From Agrobacterium larrymoorei (lineage in GTDB: Bacteria; Pseudomonadota; Alphaproteobacteria; Rhizobiales; Rhizobiaceae): DNA of 64,000 nt. Every line of letters starts with the position of its first letter. Within the stretch, counting starts at the first letter, position 1. The notes below the pieces were generated by a model. That model ran no database searches. It was not told the origin of the DNA and saw only the letters and a list, made by a program, of their open reading frames with translations. The stretch covers positions 62,001 to 126,000 of the forward strand of contig NZ_JAAMFB010000009.1 of the NCBI RefSeq assembly GCF_013322225.1, given 5' to 3'. The position numbers were made by a program, and so were the translations under genes. This document shows positions 54,899 to 63,228 of the stretch, in pieces.

Positions 54899-56647
54899 AT
54901 GCAAACCACGCTCAAGGCACAGACGACCTACAGGCAGGATCGCCGGACGGAGTTCAACTCCAAGCTTGCAGCAGCTCACGCACGCATCGAGAAGAGATTT
55001 CTGGATGGCGGCGCGGTCCTTGTTTCCGTAATGGAAATTCTCAACGATCTCATAGGCATTCTTGATGGCATGACCGCCACGTTTGACGGCAAGACGGCGA
55101 ATGCTGCCGCGTCAGGCCTGCACACAACAATTGCCAATCTCGCAAACCTTCCCGAGACCGAACAGAAGCGCCGAGAAGGCTTTGAAGCTTTGGCAAGCAT
55201 GTGTGCCGCGACCGGGGAGCACATCCAAGATATTCATGAAACGATCCGTTATCTGAAAACCTTTGCAGTCACAGTCAAGATAGCCGGAGCGGGCCTTTCG
55301 GAATTCGCGGGCTTTGCCGACGAGATACGCGAGCGTATTCAATCCGGTGCCGATGAGGTCGGACGGTTTGCGGCAAATCTTGAAGCTATGCGTCTGCAAC
55401 TGACAAAAGCCCGGTCCTTCTCGACGTCTACGTTGGCGGATTTTAGTGCTACAATTCCGCAAATTATTGCGGGATTGAACGAGAACTCGGGCCGAATAGC
55501 GTCTCAGCATAAGGAAATGGCGGATGTTGCCGCCCAGGTTAAAAAGATTGCGCAGGGAGTGCAGGGAAAGATCGCGTCCGTCCTATCTGCCTTGCAGATC
55601 GGCGACATCACCCGTCAACGTATCGAACATATTCAAAGCACTCTTGCTCATCTTGAGGAGTTCGTTGGTTCAAACGAGGGTAGGGGCATCAGCGCCGCCG
55701 AGCAAGAAACGCTTCATGAAGCCGTCATGCAGCTTGCTTGTGCGCAGATGGATGAGACGGCTGCGGATTTTCAGAAGCAATGCAGCAAGATATTCACCAG
55801 CATATCGAGTTTTACGGACGATGCCGCCCGCATACTTTCAATGCGTGACCAACTGTTGGAAAACACATCCAGCGGCGACGCCAATATTCTTTCATTGATG
55901 GAAAAAGATATCCTGGAAGCCTGCAAACTTGCCGAGCGCGTTCAGGGAAGCAGCGCCGATGCGGACGAGGTCGTATCGTCTGTAACCCAAAGGGCGCAGG
56001 ATTTGCTCAGGGGTATAGAAGTCCTTCGTTCGATCAAGATCGATATTCACTATATGGCGCTGAATTCCAATCTTCGCTGCTCCAAGCTGGGTGATGAAGG
56101 TCGCTCCGTCAATGTCGTGAGCGGTGAAATGCGTGTCTTCGCAGCCAAACTAGAGACACCGGCGGATGCCATCGTGGATGAGCTCCAACGCGTGGAGGCA
56201 GCAACTCAGACACTGGTAAAAGGAGGGCAAGGCCTTTCCGCAGATATCAGCATACCTCTCCATGAGGCGCTGGAGTCAATCAGGCTGGCGAAGTCTCAGA
56301 TAGACGATGGAATGCAGGCTTTGGCTGAGGAAGGTCAAGCCGTATTCAGCCGGATTAGCGCAGCCGTCGTCACCTTGGATTTCGAAAGTGAACTCGGGGC
56401 GACCATCAGCGAGTGTTGCGGAATTGCGGCCCAGCTTTCTCAAGGCTTTGAAGCAGACGTTTCTGATTTTGCCGACAGAATAGAACCGCTTACAAGTCGT
56501 ATCTTCAAGCTTTACACGATGTCGCAGGAACGTGACGTTCATCTGCGCTTTTTTCCGCCAGGTGCGTCCTCGTCTAGCCCCACAATATCATCTGTATCGT
56601 CGCCCGTGGAGGATGACGATGATCTTTTCGCCGATGCTTTATTCTAA
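54899..56647 (+). CDS. Soluble chemoreceptor-like (MCP-related) protein
   Basis: About 582 residues, predominantly helical coiled coil, with no membrane segment or recognised sensor domain. Near residue 380 a segment (IHYMALNSNLRCSKLGDEG...VVSGEMRVFAAKLE) parallels the hairpin tip of methyl-accepting chemotaxis proteins (LLALNAAIEAARAGE...VVADEVRKLA) but is divergent. A second motif, ALQIGDITRQRIEHIQ near 230, resembles dimerisation motifs in CheZ-like/MCP-associated proteins. The C-terminus is a Ser/Pro linker and acidic tail (EDDDDLFADALF). The start at 54899 follows GGAAAAA. May couple to a Che system; no che genes are in the window. Confidence 0.8.
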   Translation: MQTTLKAQTTYRQDRRTEFNSKLAAAHARIEKRFLDGGAVLVSVMEILNDLIGILDGMTATFDGKTANAAASGLHTTIANLANLPETEQKRREGFEALASMCAATGEHIQDIHETIRYLKTFAVTVKIAGAGLSEFAGFADEIRERIQSGADEVGRFAANLEAMRLQLTKARSFSTSTLADFSATIPQIIAGLNENSGRIASQHKEMADVAAQVKKIAQGVQGKIASVLSALQIGDITRQRIEHIQSTLAHLEEFVGSNEGRGISAAEQETLHEAVMQLACAQMDETAADFQKQCSKIFTSISSFTDDAARILSMRDQLLENTSSGDANILSLMEKDILEACKLAERVQGSSADADEVVSSVTQRAQDLLRGIEVLRSIKIDIHYMALNSNLRCSKLGDEGRSVNVVSGEMRVFAAKLETPADAIVDELQRVEAATQTLVKGGQGLSADISIPLHEALESIRLAKSQIDDGMQALAEEGQAVFSRISAAVVTLDFESELGATISECCGIAAQLSQGFEADVSDFADRIEPLTSRIFKLYTMSQERDVHLRFFPPGASSSSPTISSVSSPVEDDDDLFADALF

Positions 56648-56719
56648 AGCACGCCGCATAAATGTGTGCAGTCGCTCTGTAGGATCTTGGTGTGCATCGG
56701 CCCCGGTGCAAAAAAACTA

Positions 56720-56744
56720 GGAACGAATGGGTTTCCTGAACATT
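56720..56744 (+). promoter_or_regulatory. Possible EcfG-type promoter for the DUF2171 gene
   Basis: GGAAC at 56720-56724, 18 bases, then TT. The -35 element is perfect but the -10 (CATTTT) is not the preferred CGTT, so confidence is low. Confidence 0.35.
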
Positions 56745-56781
56745 TTCTCCCTTGTAAACACAAGATAGGAGGAAATGTCCC

Positions 56782-57015
56782 ATGTTTTCTGCAACAAGCA
56801 TCCGCGAACATATGGACGTTATTGCTGCCGATGGTAGCCACGTCGGCACTGTGGACCATATGGAGGGCGAGAGCCGTATCAAGTTGACCAAAAACGACGC
56901 CGCGGATGGTAAGCACCACCTTATCCCGCTGGATTGGGTCGATCATGTCGACGCGCATGTTCACCTTAGCAAATCGGCTTCAGATGTTCGCAACGGCTGG
57001 GAAACGGTGAACTGA
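56782..57015 (+). CDS. DUF2171 protein
   Basis: 77-residue soluble protein of the DUF2171 family (MFSATSIREHMDVIAADGSHVGTVD, with IPLDWVDHVD), a small PRC-barrel-like fold often found in stress-related settings. AGGAGG lies nine bases before the ATG. It is monocistronic and ends before a bidirectional terminator. Confidence 0.85.
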   Translation: MFSATSIREHMDVIAADGSHVGTVDHMEGESRIKLTKNDAADGKHHLIPLDWVDHVDAHVHLSKSASDVRNGWETVN

Positions 57016-57036
57016 GCATCGTTTGTCTTAAGACGA

Positions 57037-57062
57037 AAAATGCGGCCCTAGAGCCGCATTTT
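57037..57062. terminator. Bidirectional terminator between DUF2171 and ABC-F genes
   Basis: Perfect 10-base stem AAAATGCGGC / GCCGCATTTT around a six-base loop. The A and T tails allow it to serve both converging genes. Confidence 0.9.
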
Positions 57063-57071
57063 CATTTGTTC

Positions 57072-58694
57072 CTACGATACCAGTCCCGGCGCTTCCATTC
57101 CGGTGCGCTCGACATATTCCTTATAACCACCACCGTATTCATGGATCCCATCGGGGGTCAGTTCCAATACTCTATTGGAAAGCTCCGCAAGGAAATGGCG
57201 GTCGTGCGATACGAAGAGCATCGTCCCCTCATATTCCTTCAGCGCCTTGATGAGCATTTCCTTGGTGTCGAGATCAAGGTGGTTGGTCGGCTCATCCAGC
57301 ACGAGGAAGTTTGGTGGATCGAACAGCATTGCCGCCATGACAAGGCGAGCCTTCTCACCACCGGAGAGAACGCGGCACTTCTTCTCCACGTCATCGCCAG
57401 AAAAGCCGAAGCAACCGCAAAGCGCGCGAAGCGGTGCTTGACCGGCCTTTGGAAAACGCTGTTCCAGCCACTGCAAAATAGTGCTGTCACCATCAAGCAA
57501 ATCCATTGAATGCTGCGCAAAGTAGCCAAGCTTGACGCTCGCGCCAATCGTGACACTTCCATTATCCGGCTCGGTTGTTCCGGTCACAAGTTTCAGAAGG
57601 GTAGATTTACCAGCGCCATTTACGCCCATCAGGCACCAGCGTTCCTTGCGCCGAACCATGAAGTCCAAGCCCTCATAGATCGTGCGGCTACCATATGCCT
57701 TATGGACCTGCTTGAGTGAAACGACATCTTCCCCGGAGCGTGGCGCCGGCAGGAATTCGAATGAGAGCGTTTGCCTGCGGCGCGGCGGCTCCACGCGCTC
57801 GATCTTGTCCAGCTTCTTCACGCGGCTTTGCACCTGAGCCGCATGAGACGCGCGCGCCTTGAACCGCTCTATGAACTTGATCTCCTTGGCAAGCATTGCC
57901 TGCTGGCGCTCGAACTGCGCTTGCTGCTGCTTCTCGTTCTGCGCTCGCTGCTGTTCGTAGAACCCATAATCCCCAGTATAGGTTATGAGCGAACCGCCAT
58001 CGATTTCGATGATCTTGTTCACGATGCGGTTCATGAACTCGCGGTCGTGCGAGGTCATCAGCAGTGCGCCATCATAGGTTTTCAGAAAATTTTCGAGCCA
58101 TATCAGGCTTTCGATATCCAGATGGTTGCTCGGTTCGTCGAGCAGCATCACATCTGGTCGCATCAGGAGAATGCGGGCCAGCGCAACGCGCATCTTCCAG
58201 CCGCCTGAAAGCCTGCCAACGTCGCCGTCCATCATTTCCTGGCTGAAACTCAAGCCCGCCAAAACTTCGCGGGCACGACCTTCGAGGGAATAACCATCCA
58301 GCTCTTCGTAGCGTGCCTGCACCTCGCCATAGCGCTCGATGATTTCGTCCATCTGGTCGAGTTGGTCCGGGTCGACCATGCGGGCTTCAAGCTCGCGAAG
58401 CTCTGCGGCGACGACGCTTATTGGACCTGCACCTTCCATGGCTTCCGCGACCGCGCTGCGCCCGGACATTTCGCCAACGTCCTGGTTGAAATAGCCGATA
58501 GTGATATTCTTTTCAGCCGCGACCTGCCCTTCGTCTGGCAACTCCTCACCAGTGATCATTCGAAAGAGGGTTGTCTTGCCTGCGCCGTTCGGGCCGACGA
58601 GGCCAACTTTCTCTCCGCGGTTCAGCGCAGCCGAAGCTTCGATGTAGAGAATGCGGTGGCTGGCGGATTTGCTGATATTTTCGATGCGGATCAT
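57072..58694 (-). CDS. ABC-F family ATPase (translation-associated)
   Basis: Soluble protein of about 540 residues with two ABC domains and no membrane domain. Walker A motifs are GPNGAGKTTLFRM and GVNGAGKSTLLK; signatures are RLSGGWKMRVALARI and VLSGGEKARLVMAA; Walker B motifs are MLLDEPSNHLD and LVLDEPTNHLD. Between them lies the basic P-site tRNA interaction linker with a Gln/Arg-rich coiled region (EQQRAQNEKQQQAQFERQ). ABC-F proteins of this length act on the ribosome (YheS, Uup or YbiT class) rather than in transport. The ATG at 58694 has no strong ribosome site; a TTG 15 bases upstream is possible. Confidence 0.93.
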   Translation of the reverse strand: MIRIENISKSASHRILYIEASAALNRGEKVGLVGPNGAGKTTLFRMITGEELPDEGQVAAEKNITIGYFNQDVGEMSGRSAVAEAMEGAGPISVVAAELRELEARMVDPDQLDQMDEIIERYGEVQARYEELDGYSLEGRAREVLAGLSFSQEMMDGDVGRLSGGWKMRVALARILLMRPDVMLLDEPSNHLDIESLIWLENFLKTYDGALLMTSHDREFMNRIVNKIIEIDGGSLITYTGDYGFYEQQRAQNEKQQQAQFERQQAMLAKEIKFIERFKARASHAAQVQSRVKKLDKIERVEPPRRRQTLSFEFLPAPRSGEDVVSLKQVHKAYGSRTIYEGLDFMVRRKERWCLMGVNGAGKSTLLKLVTGTTEPDNGSVTIGASVKLGYFAQHSMDLLDGDSTILQWLEQRFPKAGQAPLRALCGCFGFSGDDVEKKCRVLSGGEKARLVMAAMLFDPPNFLVLDEPTNHLDLDTKEMLIKALKEYEGTMLFVSHDRHFLAELSNRVLELTPDGIHEYGGGYKEYVERTGMEAPGLVS

Positions 58695-58814
58695 GGAGCG
58701 GAAGACCAAAGGATAGAGGACGTTGCGCCCCTATGCCACGGGCGATACCCCGATGTCACCCGTTGATTGGCTCCACTACCAAAGATGTGGGCGTATCGAT
58801 GTCGTTAGACCCAC

Positions 58815-58849
58815 AAATGGGAAGCCACCGGGTTCGGCGCTTCCCATTT
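58815..58849 (-). terminator. Hairpin downstream of the peroxiredoxin gene
   Basis: Stem AAATGGGAAGC / GCTTCCCATTT, 13-base loop, 20 bases after the peroxiredoxin stop on the minus strand. The stem's T-containing end can act as a short U run. Confidence 0.6.
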
Positions 58850-58868
58850 ACGTTGCCCTTGGGAGGTG

Positions 58869-59528
58869 TCAGGCTTGTGGCTGTTTGGTCTTGCGCAGGT
58901 AAGGCAAAACAGTATCAAAGGAGCCGAAACGCTTGATCGCATCTTCGTTCGATACCGCGGCAGTGATGATGACATCGTCGCCCTGTTGCCAGTTGGCTGG
59001 CGTCGCCACCTGATGTTTGTCCGTCAGCTGAATGGAGTCGATGGTGCGCAGGATTTCATCGAAGTTGCGGCCCGTCGTCATTGGATAGGTGAGGATCAGC
59101 TTGATTTTTTTATCGGGGCCGATAACGTAAACAGAACGAACCGTCGCATTATCGGCAGGGGTACGGCCTTCGGAACTGCTGCCCGCGTCGTCCGGCAGCA
59201 TGTCGTAAAGTTTCGCTACTTTCAGTTCCTTGTCGCCGATCAGCGGGTATCCGACTTCGAAACCAGTCGCGGTCTTGATGTCTTGCTTCCACTGGTCATG
59301 GCTCGCGACAGGGTCAACTGAAATGCCGATGACCTTGACGTTGCGTTTCTTGAATTCCGCATCGAGACCGGCCATTGCGCCGAGTTCTGTTGTGCAGACC
59401 GGCGTAAAATTCTTGGGGTGGGAAAACAGGACAGCCCAGCTGTCACCGATCCAATCGTGGAAATTGATCTCGCCTTGTGTCGTTTCTGCCGTAAAATCTG
59501 GCGCGGTCTGATTGATACGCAACGTCAT
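58869..59528 (-). CDS. 1-Cys peroxiredoxin (Prx6 type)
   Basis: Thiol peroxidase, 219 residues, reducing hydrogen peroxide and organic hydroperoxides. The peroxidatic Cys45 lies in PVCTTE after FSHPKNFTP, and there is no conserved resolving Cys in the C-terminal half, so the enzyme belongs to the 1-Cys class (LsfA/Prx6). The C-terminal extension (about 165-219) is the Prx6-type dimer domain. GGAG is six bases before the ATG. Monocistronic. Confidence 0.94.
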   Translation of the reverse strand: MTLRINQTAPDFTAETTQGEINFHDWIGDSWAVLFSHPKNFTPVCTTELGAMAGLDAEFKKRNVKVIGISVDPVASHDQWKQDIKTATGFEVGYPLIGDKELKVAKLYDMLPDDAGSSSEGRTPADNATVRSVYVIGPDKKIKLILTYPMTTGRNFDEILRTIDSIQLTDKHQVATPANWQQGDDVIITAAVSNEDAIKRFGSFDTVLPYLRKTKQPQA

Positions 59529-59688
59529 TGCCTGCTCCGAAAATAGCCTAGGCGTCGATATTGTCTCCTACCACCGGCTTTGTCGCCAAACGTTCGTCTA
59601 GAACTGACGACGGTCAGGAAATAGAATTCCTCTGACGGCCAACACCCGCAATATTTTGCTCAAAGGCTTTTTGGGAATTGCAAGTTTG

Positions 59689-59717
59689 GCTACCGGCCGG
59701 ATGGGGCGGCCGGTAGC
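59689..59717. terminator. Strong hairpin downstream of the aldolase gene
   Basis: Perfect 11-base stem GCTACCGGCCG / CGGCCGGTAGC with a 7-base loop, 16 bases past the aldolase stop on the minus strand. Likely the aldolase terminator, though the U tail on that strand is weak. Confidence 0.65.
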
Positions 59718-59732
59718 TTTCAGTATTACCCG

Positions 59733-60797
59733 TCAGGAAATGACTGGATCGAGTGAGCCAGACGCGTAGCGCTTCGCCATTTCCCGCAGAGGTACAGGCG
59801 TGATTTTATTGGCCTGCCCAGCAGTTCCGAATAGTTCGAAGCGTTCCTTGCAAAGCTTGGTCATCGCGTCGCGCGCGGGCTTCAGATATTTGCGAAGGTC
59901 GAACTCGGCTGGCTCTTCCGTTAGGACACGACGGATCTGACCGGTGATCGCCATGCGACAATCCGTATCGATGTTGATCTTGCGCACGCCATTCTTGATG
60001 CCGTGCTGGATTTCCTCGATCGGTACGCCGAAGGTTTGTTTGATTGCGCCACCATAGGCGTTGATGATGTCCTGCAAATCCTGCGGAACAGTAGAGGAAC
60101 CATGCATCACAAGATGCGTGTTTGGCAGCTTGCGGTGAATTTCCTCGATGACATTCATGGCCAAAACGCTGCCATCTGGCCTGCGCGTAAATTTGTACGC
60201 ACCGTGGCTGGTTCCCATTGCAACGGCCAGGGCGTCGACCTTGGTTTCGCGGACGAACTTTACTGCCTCATCGGGGTCGGTCAGCAACTGGTCGTGGGAC
60301 AGAACACCTTCGGCGCCATGGCCATCTTCAGCTTCGCCCATGCCGGTCTCGAGAGAACCGAGAACGCCCAGTTCACCCTCTACGGAAATGCCGCCGTAAT
60401 GCGCCATCGTGGTGACCTGACGCGTAACGCCGACATTATACTCCCAGTCGCCGGGCGTCTTGCCGTCTGCCTTCAGCGAGCCGTCCATCATGACCGAGGT
60501 AAAGCCCGCCTGAATTGCCGTCATGCAGTTGGATGGCTCATTGCCATGATCGAGGTGAACGCAAACGGGAATGTCAGGATAAATTTCCACGACCGCATCC
60601 ATCATGTGCTTGAGCATGATGTCGTGCGCATAGGCGCGCGCGCCACGGGAGGCCTGCATGATGACAGGAGCGTTTGTCGCGCTTGCCGCATCCATGATGG
60701 CAAGAGCCTGTTCCATGTTGTTGATGTTGAAGGCAGGTACGCCATATCCATATTCAGCCGCGTGATCGAGCAACTGACGGAGCGTTATTCGAGCCAA
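59733..60797 (-). CDS. fba: Class II fructose-bisphosphate aldolase
   Basis: Zn-dependent glycolytic/gluconeogenic aldolase, 354 residues (CbbA/FbaA type with subtype A/B-like insertions). Metal and substrate residues are in [32 protein letters not shown] and NIDTDCR. The family N-terminus [19 protein letters not shown] begins at a TTG codon at 60797 preceded by GGGGGA six bases upstream; no ATG is near, so I accept the TTG start, and reject an open reading extension of 87 codons upstream. A short palindrome (60833-60848) lies in its upstream region. Confidence 0.94.
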   Translation of the reverse strand: MARITLRQLLDHAAEYGYGVPAFNINNMEQALAIMDAASATNAPVIMQASRGARAYAHDIMLKHMMDAVVEIYPDIPVCVHLDHGNEPSNCMTAIQAGFTSVMMDGSLKADGKTPGDWEYNVGVTRQVTTMAHYGGISVEGELGVLGSLETGMGEAEDGHGAEGVLSHDQLLTDPDEAVKFVRETKVDALAVAMGTSHGAYKFTRRPDGSVLAMNVIEEIHRKLPNTHLVMHGSSTVPQDLQDIINAYGGAIKQTFGVPIEEIQHGIKNGVRKINIDTDCRMAITGQIRRVLTEEPAEFDLRKYLKPARDAMTKLCKERFELFGTAGQANKITPVPLREMAKRYASGSLDPVIS

Positions 60798-61224
60798 GGT
60801 ATTTCCCCCTTTAAAAATTCCGTTTGGTAACCACCACTTTGAAGTGGTAGTCGTCCTGATCGCTGTCACCAGTCTATCGCTAGAGCGGCAAACGACACTA
60901 TTGTCGCGACGGCGATAAGTATCCAGCCTTTTTTGATAATTTTCATTTCCATAAAAGCGATTTTGCGTAACACTAGCGTTCGGAGCATCGTGCGATGCGG
61001 TCCCTCGCATACTTCCATAATTGATAATGTACGGCAGATTTCTATCCGCTGTGATCAAAACAGAGAGGGCTGTCGTAGTTGGGCAAAAACCGGTCGTTTT
61101 CCGCGCAGGTTGCGAGCCTTGTTCAAGCCATCATCCTTAAGAACTTGCAAAAGACAAGGGTTGAGACGGGCGGTTGCGGCGCGCTCGATCTTTTATAAAG
61201 AGCCGCCAATAAAGGGAACTTGAG
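60798..61224. promoter_or_regulatory. Divergent region between the aldolase gene and the betaine/choline importer
   Basis: About 430 bases without a gene. ACCACTT-TG-AAGTGGT at 60833-60848 is a short perfect palindrome 36 bases from the aldolase start and could be an operator or leader hairpin. AT-rich blocks at about 60930-61040 may hold promoters for either side. No small ORF stands out. Confidence 0.5.
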
Positions 61225-62226
61225 ATGAAGAAACTGCTTGCATCGACCTGTCTGATGTTCGGTTTGCTTGGTGGCGGCTATGCTGCAAGCGCCGCCGAAT
61301 GCGGGAGCCCGACCATCGCCAGCATGAACTGGCAGAGCGCCGAAGTGCTCTCCAATATCGACAAGATCATTCTCAACGAAGGCTTTGGTTGCAGCGCCGA
61401 CATCACCATCGGCGACACGGTTCCAACTATTACCTCCATGGTGGAAAAGGGTCAGCCGGATATCGCTCCAGAAGCCTGGGTGGACTTGCTTCCGGATATC
61501 GTCAAGCGCGGTATAGAGGAAGGCAAGCTGGTCAAGGCTGCAACGGCCCTGCCGGATGGCGGTGTCCAGGGCTGGTGGATTCCGAAATATGTTGCGGATG
61601 CGCACCCCGACATCAAGACCATTCAGGATCTTCTCAAGAATCCCAAGCTCTTTCCCGACCCTGAAGACTCAAGCAAGGGCGCTATCGTCAATGGCCCGCA
61701 GGGATGGGGTGGCACCATCGTTACATCGCAACTCTACAAGGCCTATGGCGCCGAGAAGGCTGGTTTCAACCTGATCGATAGTGGCTCTTCTGCAGGTCTC
61801 GATGGTTCCATTGCAAAGGCCTATGAGCGCAAGCAGCCCTGGGTCGGTTACTACTGGTCTCCAACTGCGCTGCTCGGCAAGTACGAGATGGTCAAGCTCG
61901 GTCACGGTGTTCCTGCCGACCCGGCGGAATGGAAGCGTTGCAACACGGTTGCCGATTGCCCTGATCCAAAGCCGAACGACTGGCCGACCGACAATGTCGT
62001 TACCCTAGTATCCAAATCCTTTGCCGATAAGGCCGGACAGGATGTCATGGGTTATCTCGATAAACGTTCATGGAGCAACGAAACCGTCAACAAGCTGATG
62101 GCGTGGATGACAGACAATCAGGCGACTGGTGAAGACGGTGCCAAGCATTTTCTGAAGGAAAGCCCGGACGTCTGGACGAAGTGGGTTTCCCCTGAAGTTG
62201 CAGAAAAGGTCAAGGCTTCACTCTGA
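61225..62226 (+). CDS. proX: Glycine betaine/choline-type binding protein (ProX/OpuAC family)
   Basis: Periplasmic binding protein of an osmoprotectant ABC importer, 333 residues with a Sec signal ending AASAAE. The OpuAC-type fold shows MNWQSAEVLSNIDK, PTITSMVEKGQPDIAPEAW and a Trp/Tyr-rich ligand cage (QGWWIPK, WVGYYWSPTALLG). GGGAAC precedes the ATG. The sequence is closer to ProX-like than to S. meliloti ChoX as I remember it; glycine betaine, proline betaine or choline could be the ligand. Followed after 114 bases by the permease gene. Confidence 0.85.
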   Translation: MKKLLASTCLMFGLLGGGYAASAAECGSPTIASMNWQSAEVLSNIDKIILNEGFGCSADITIGDTVPTITSMVEKGQPDIAPEAWVDLLPDIVKRGIEEGKLVKAATALPDGGVQGWWIPKYVADAHPDIKTIQDLLKNPKLFPDPEDSSKGAIVNGPQGWGGTIVTSQLYKAYGAEKAGFNLIDSGSSAGLDGSIAKAYERKQPWVGYYWSPTALLGKYEMVKLGHGVPADPAEWKRCNTVADCPDPKPNDWPTDNVVTLVSKSFADKAGQDVMGYLDKRSWSNETVNKLMAWMTDNQATGEDGAKHFLKESPDVWTKWVSPEVAEKVKASL

Positions 62227-62340
62227 CGTTTCCCCGGCACCGGATTTTCCAATCTGGCAGCCTGCGAATGGGACATGCGGCACGAGACGTCGCCGCATGT
62301 TTACGCACACCTGGCGAAAGCCATGTTGAAGGGGATATAA

Positions 62341-63228
62341 ATGGACTGGTTTTACACGTTTCCGCACATGGATGACGACGCGCTCCGCAACCTCAAGAAG
62401 GTGATTGATGACACCTTCCGCGAATTTACGCGTGCCTGGGGCGGGACAATCGAAAGCTTTTTCTCGCCATTGCAGCATTTTCTGATTTCGGCAGAGCGTT
62501 TCATGACGCAAACACCCTGGCCGATCATCATTCTTATTATTCTTGCCATTGCCTGGTTTGCCAGCCGCAGCGTGAAAATCGTAATCGGCTGTCTCGTTAC
62601 GCTGCTCGCCATCGGCTACTTCGACATGTGGCTGGATACCATGCGGACGATCTCGATGATTTTTGTCTGTACCGTACTTTCCATCGTCATCGGCCTGCCG
62701 ATGGGTATCGCCATGTCTCGGTCCAATCGCTTCCAGCGCGTGGTCAATCCTGTGCTGGACGTGATGCAGACCATGCCCAGCTTCGTCTATCTTATTCCGG
62801 TCGTCATGCTGTTGGGCATCGGCAAGGTGCCGGGGCTTATCGCCGTCGTAATTTATGCCATTCCACCCATGATCCGCCTGACTGACCTCGGTATCCGCCT
62901 GGTGGATAAGGACGTGCTAGAGGCGGCAGACGCCTTCGGTTCGAACGGCTGGCAGAAGCTCTTCAAGGTCCAGCTTCCGCTGGCGCTGCCGACCATTATG
63001 GCGGGCATCAACCAGACGATCATGATGGCGCTTGCCATGGTCGTTGTCGCCTCCATGATCGGTGTTCAGGGTCTCGGTCAGCCGGTTTTGAAAGCTATTG
63101 CCAACCAGTATTTCACTCTCGGCATATTCAACGGCCTTGCTATCGTCGGCATCGCCATAATTTTTGATCGTATCAGCCAGGCCTACGGCAAACGGCTCCA
63201 GAAACATCAGGAAATTGCCCATGGCTGA
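62341..63228 (+). CDS. proW: Glycine betaine/choline-type ABC permease (ProW family)
   Basis: Inner-membrane permease, 295 residues. A long N-terminal tail (residues 1-60, with a partly amphipathic helix) precedes about six helices. The permease core has GLPMGIAMSRSNRFQ, MQTMPSFVYLIPVVMLLGIG and the ATPase-docking loop EAADAFGSNGWQKLF. The ATG follows GGGGATATAA. It overlaps the proV start by eight bases. Confidence 0.93.
   Translation: MDWFYTFPHMDDDALRNLKKVIDDTFREFTRAWGGTIESFFSPLQHFLISAERFMTQTPWPIIILIILAIAWFASRSVKIVIGCLVTLLAIGYFDMWLDTMRTISMIFVCTVLSIVIGLPMGIAMSRSNRFQRVVNPVLDVMQTMPSFVYLIPVVMLLGIGKVPGLIAVVIYAIPPMIRLTDLGIRLVDKDVLEAADAFGSNGWQKLFKVQLPLALPTIMAGINQTIMMALAMVVVASMIGVQGLGQPVLKAIANQYFTLGIFNGLAIVGIAIIFDRISQAYGKRLQKHQEIAHG

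Noticed and set aside
59733..61058. 441-codon reading frame for the aldolase
   Set aside because: The upstream 87 codons show no conservation; the family N-terminus starts at the TTG at 60797 with a strong ribosome site.
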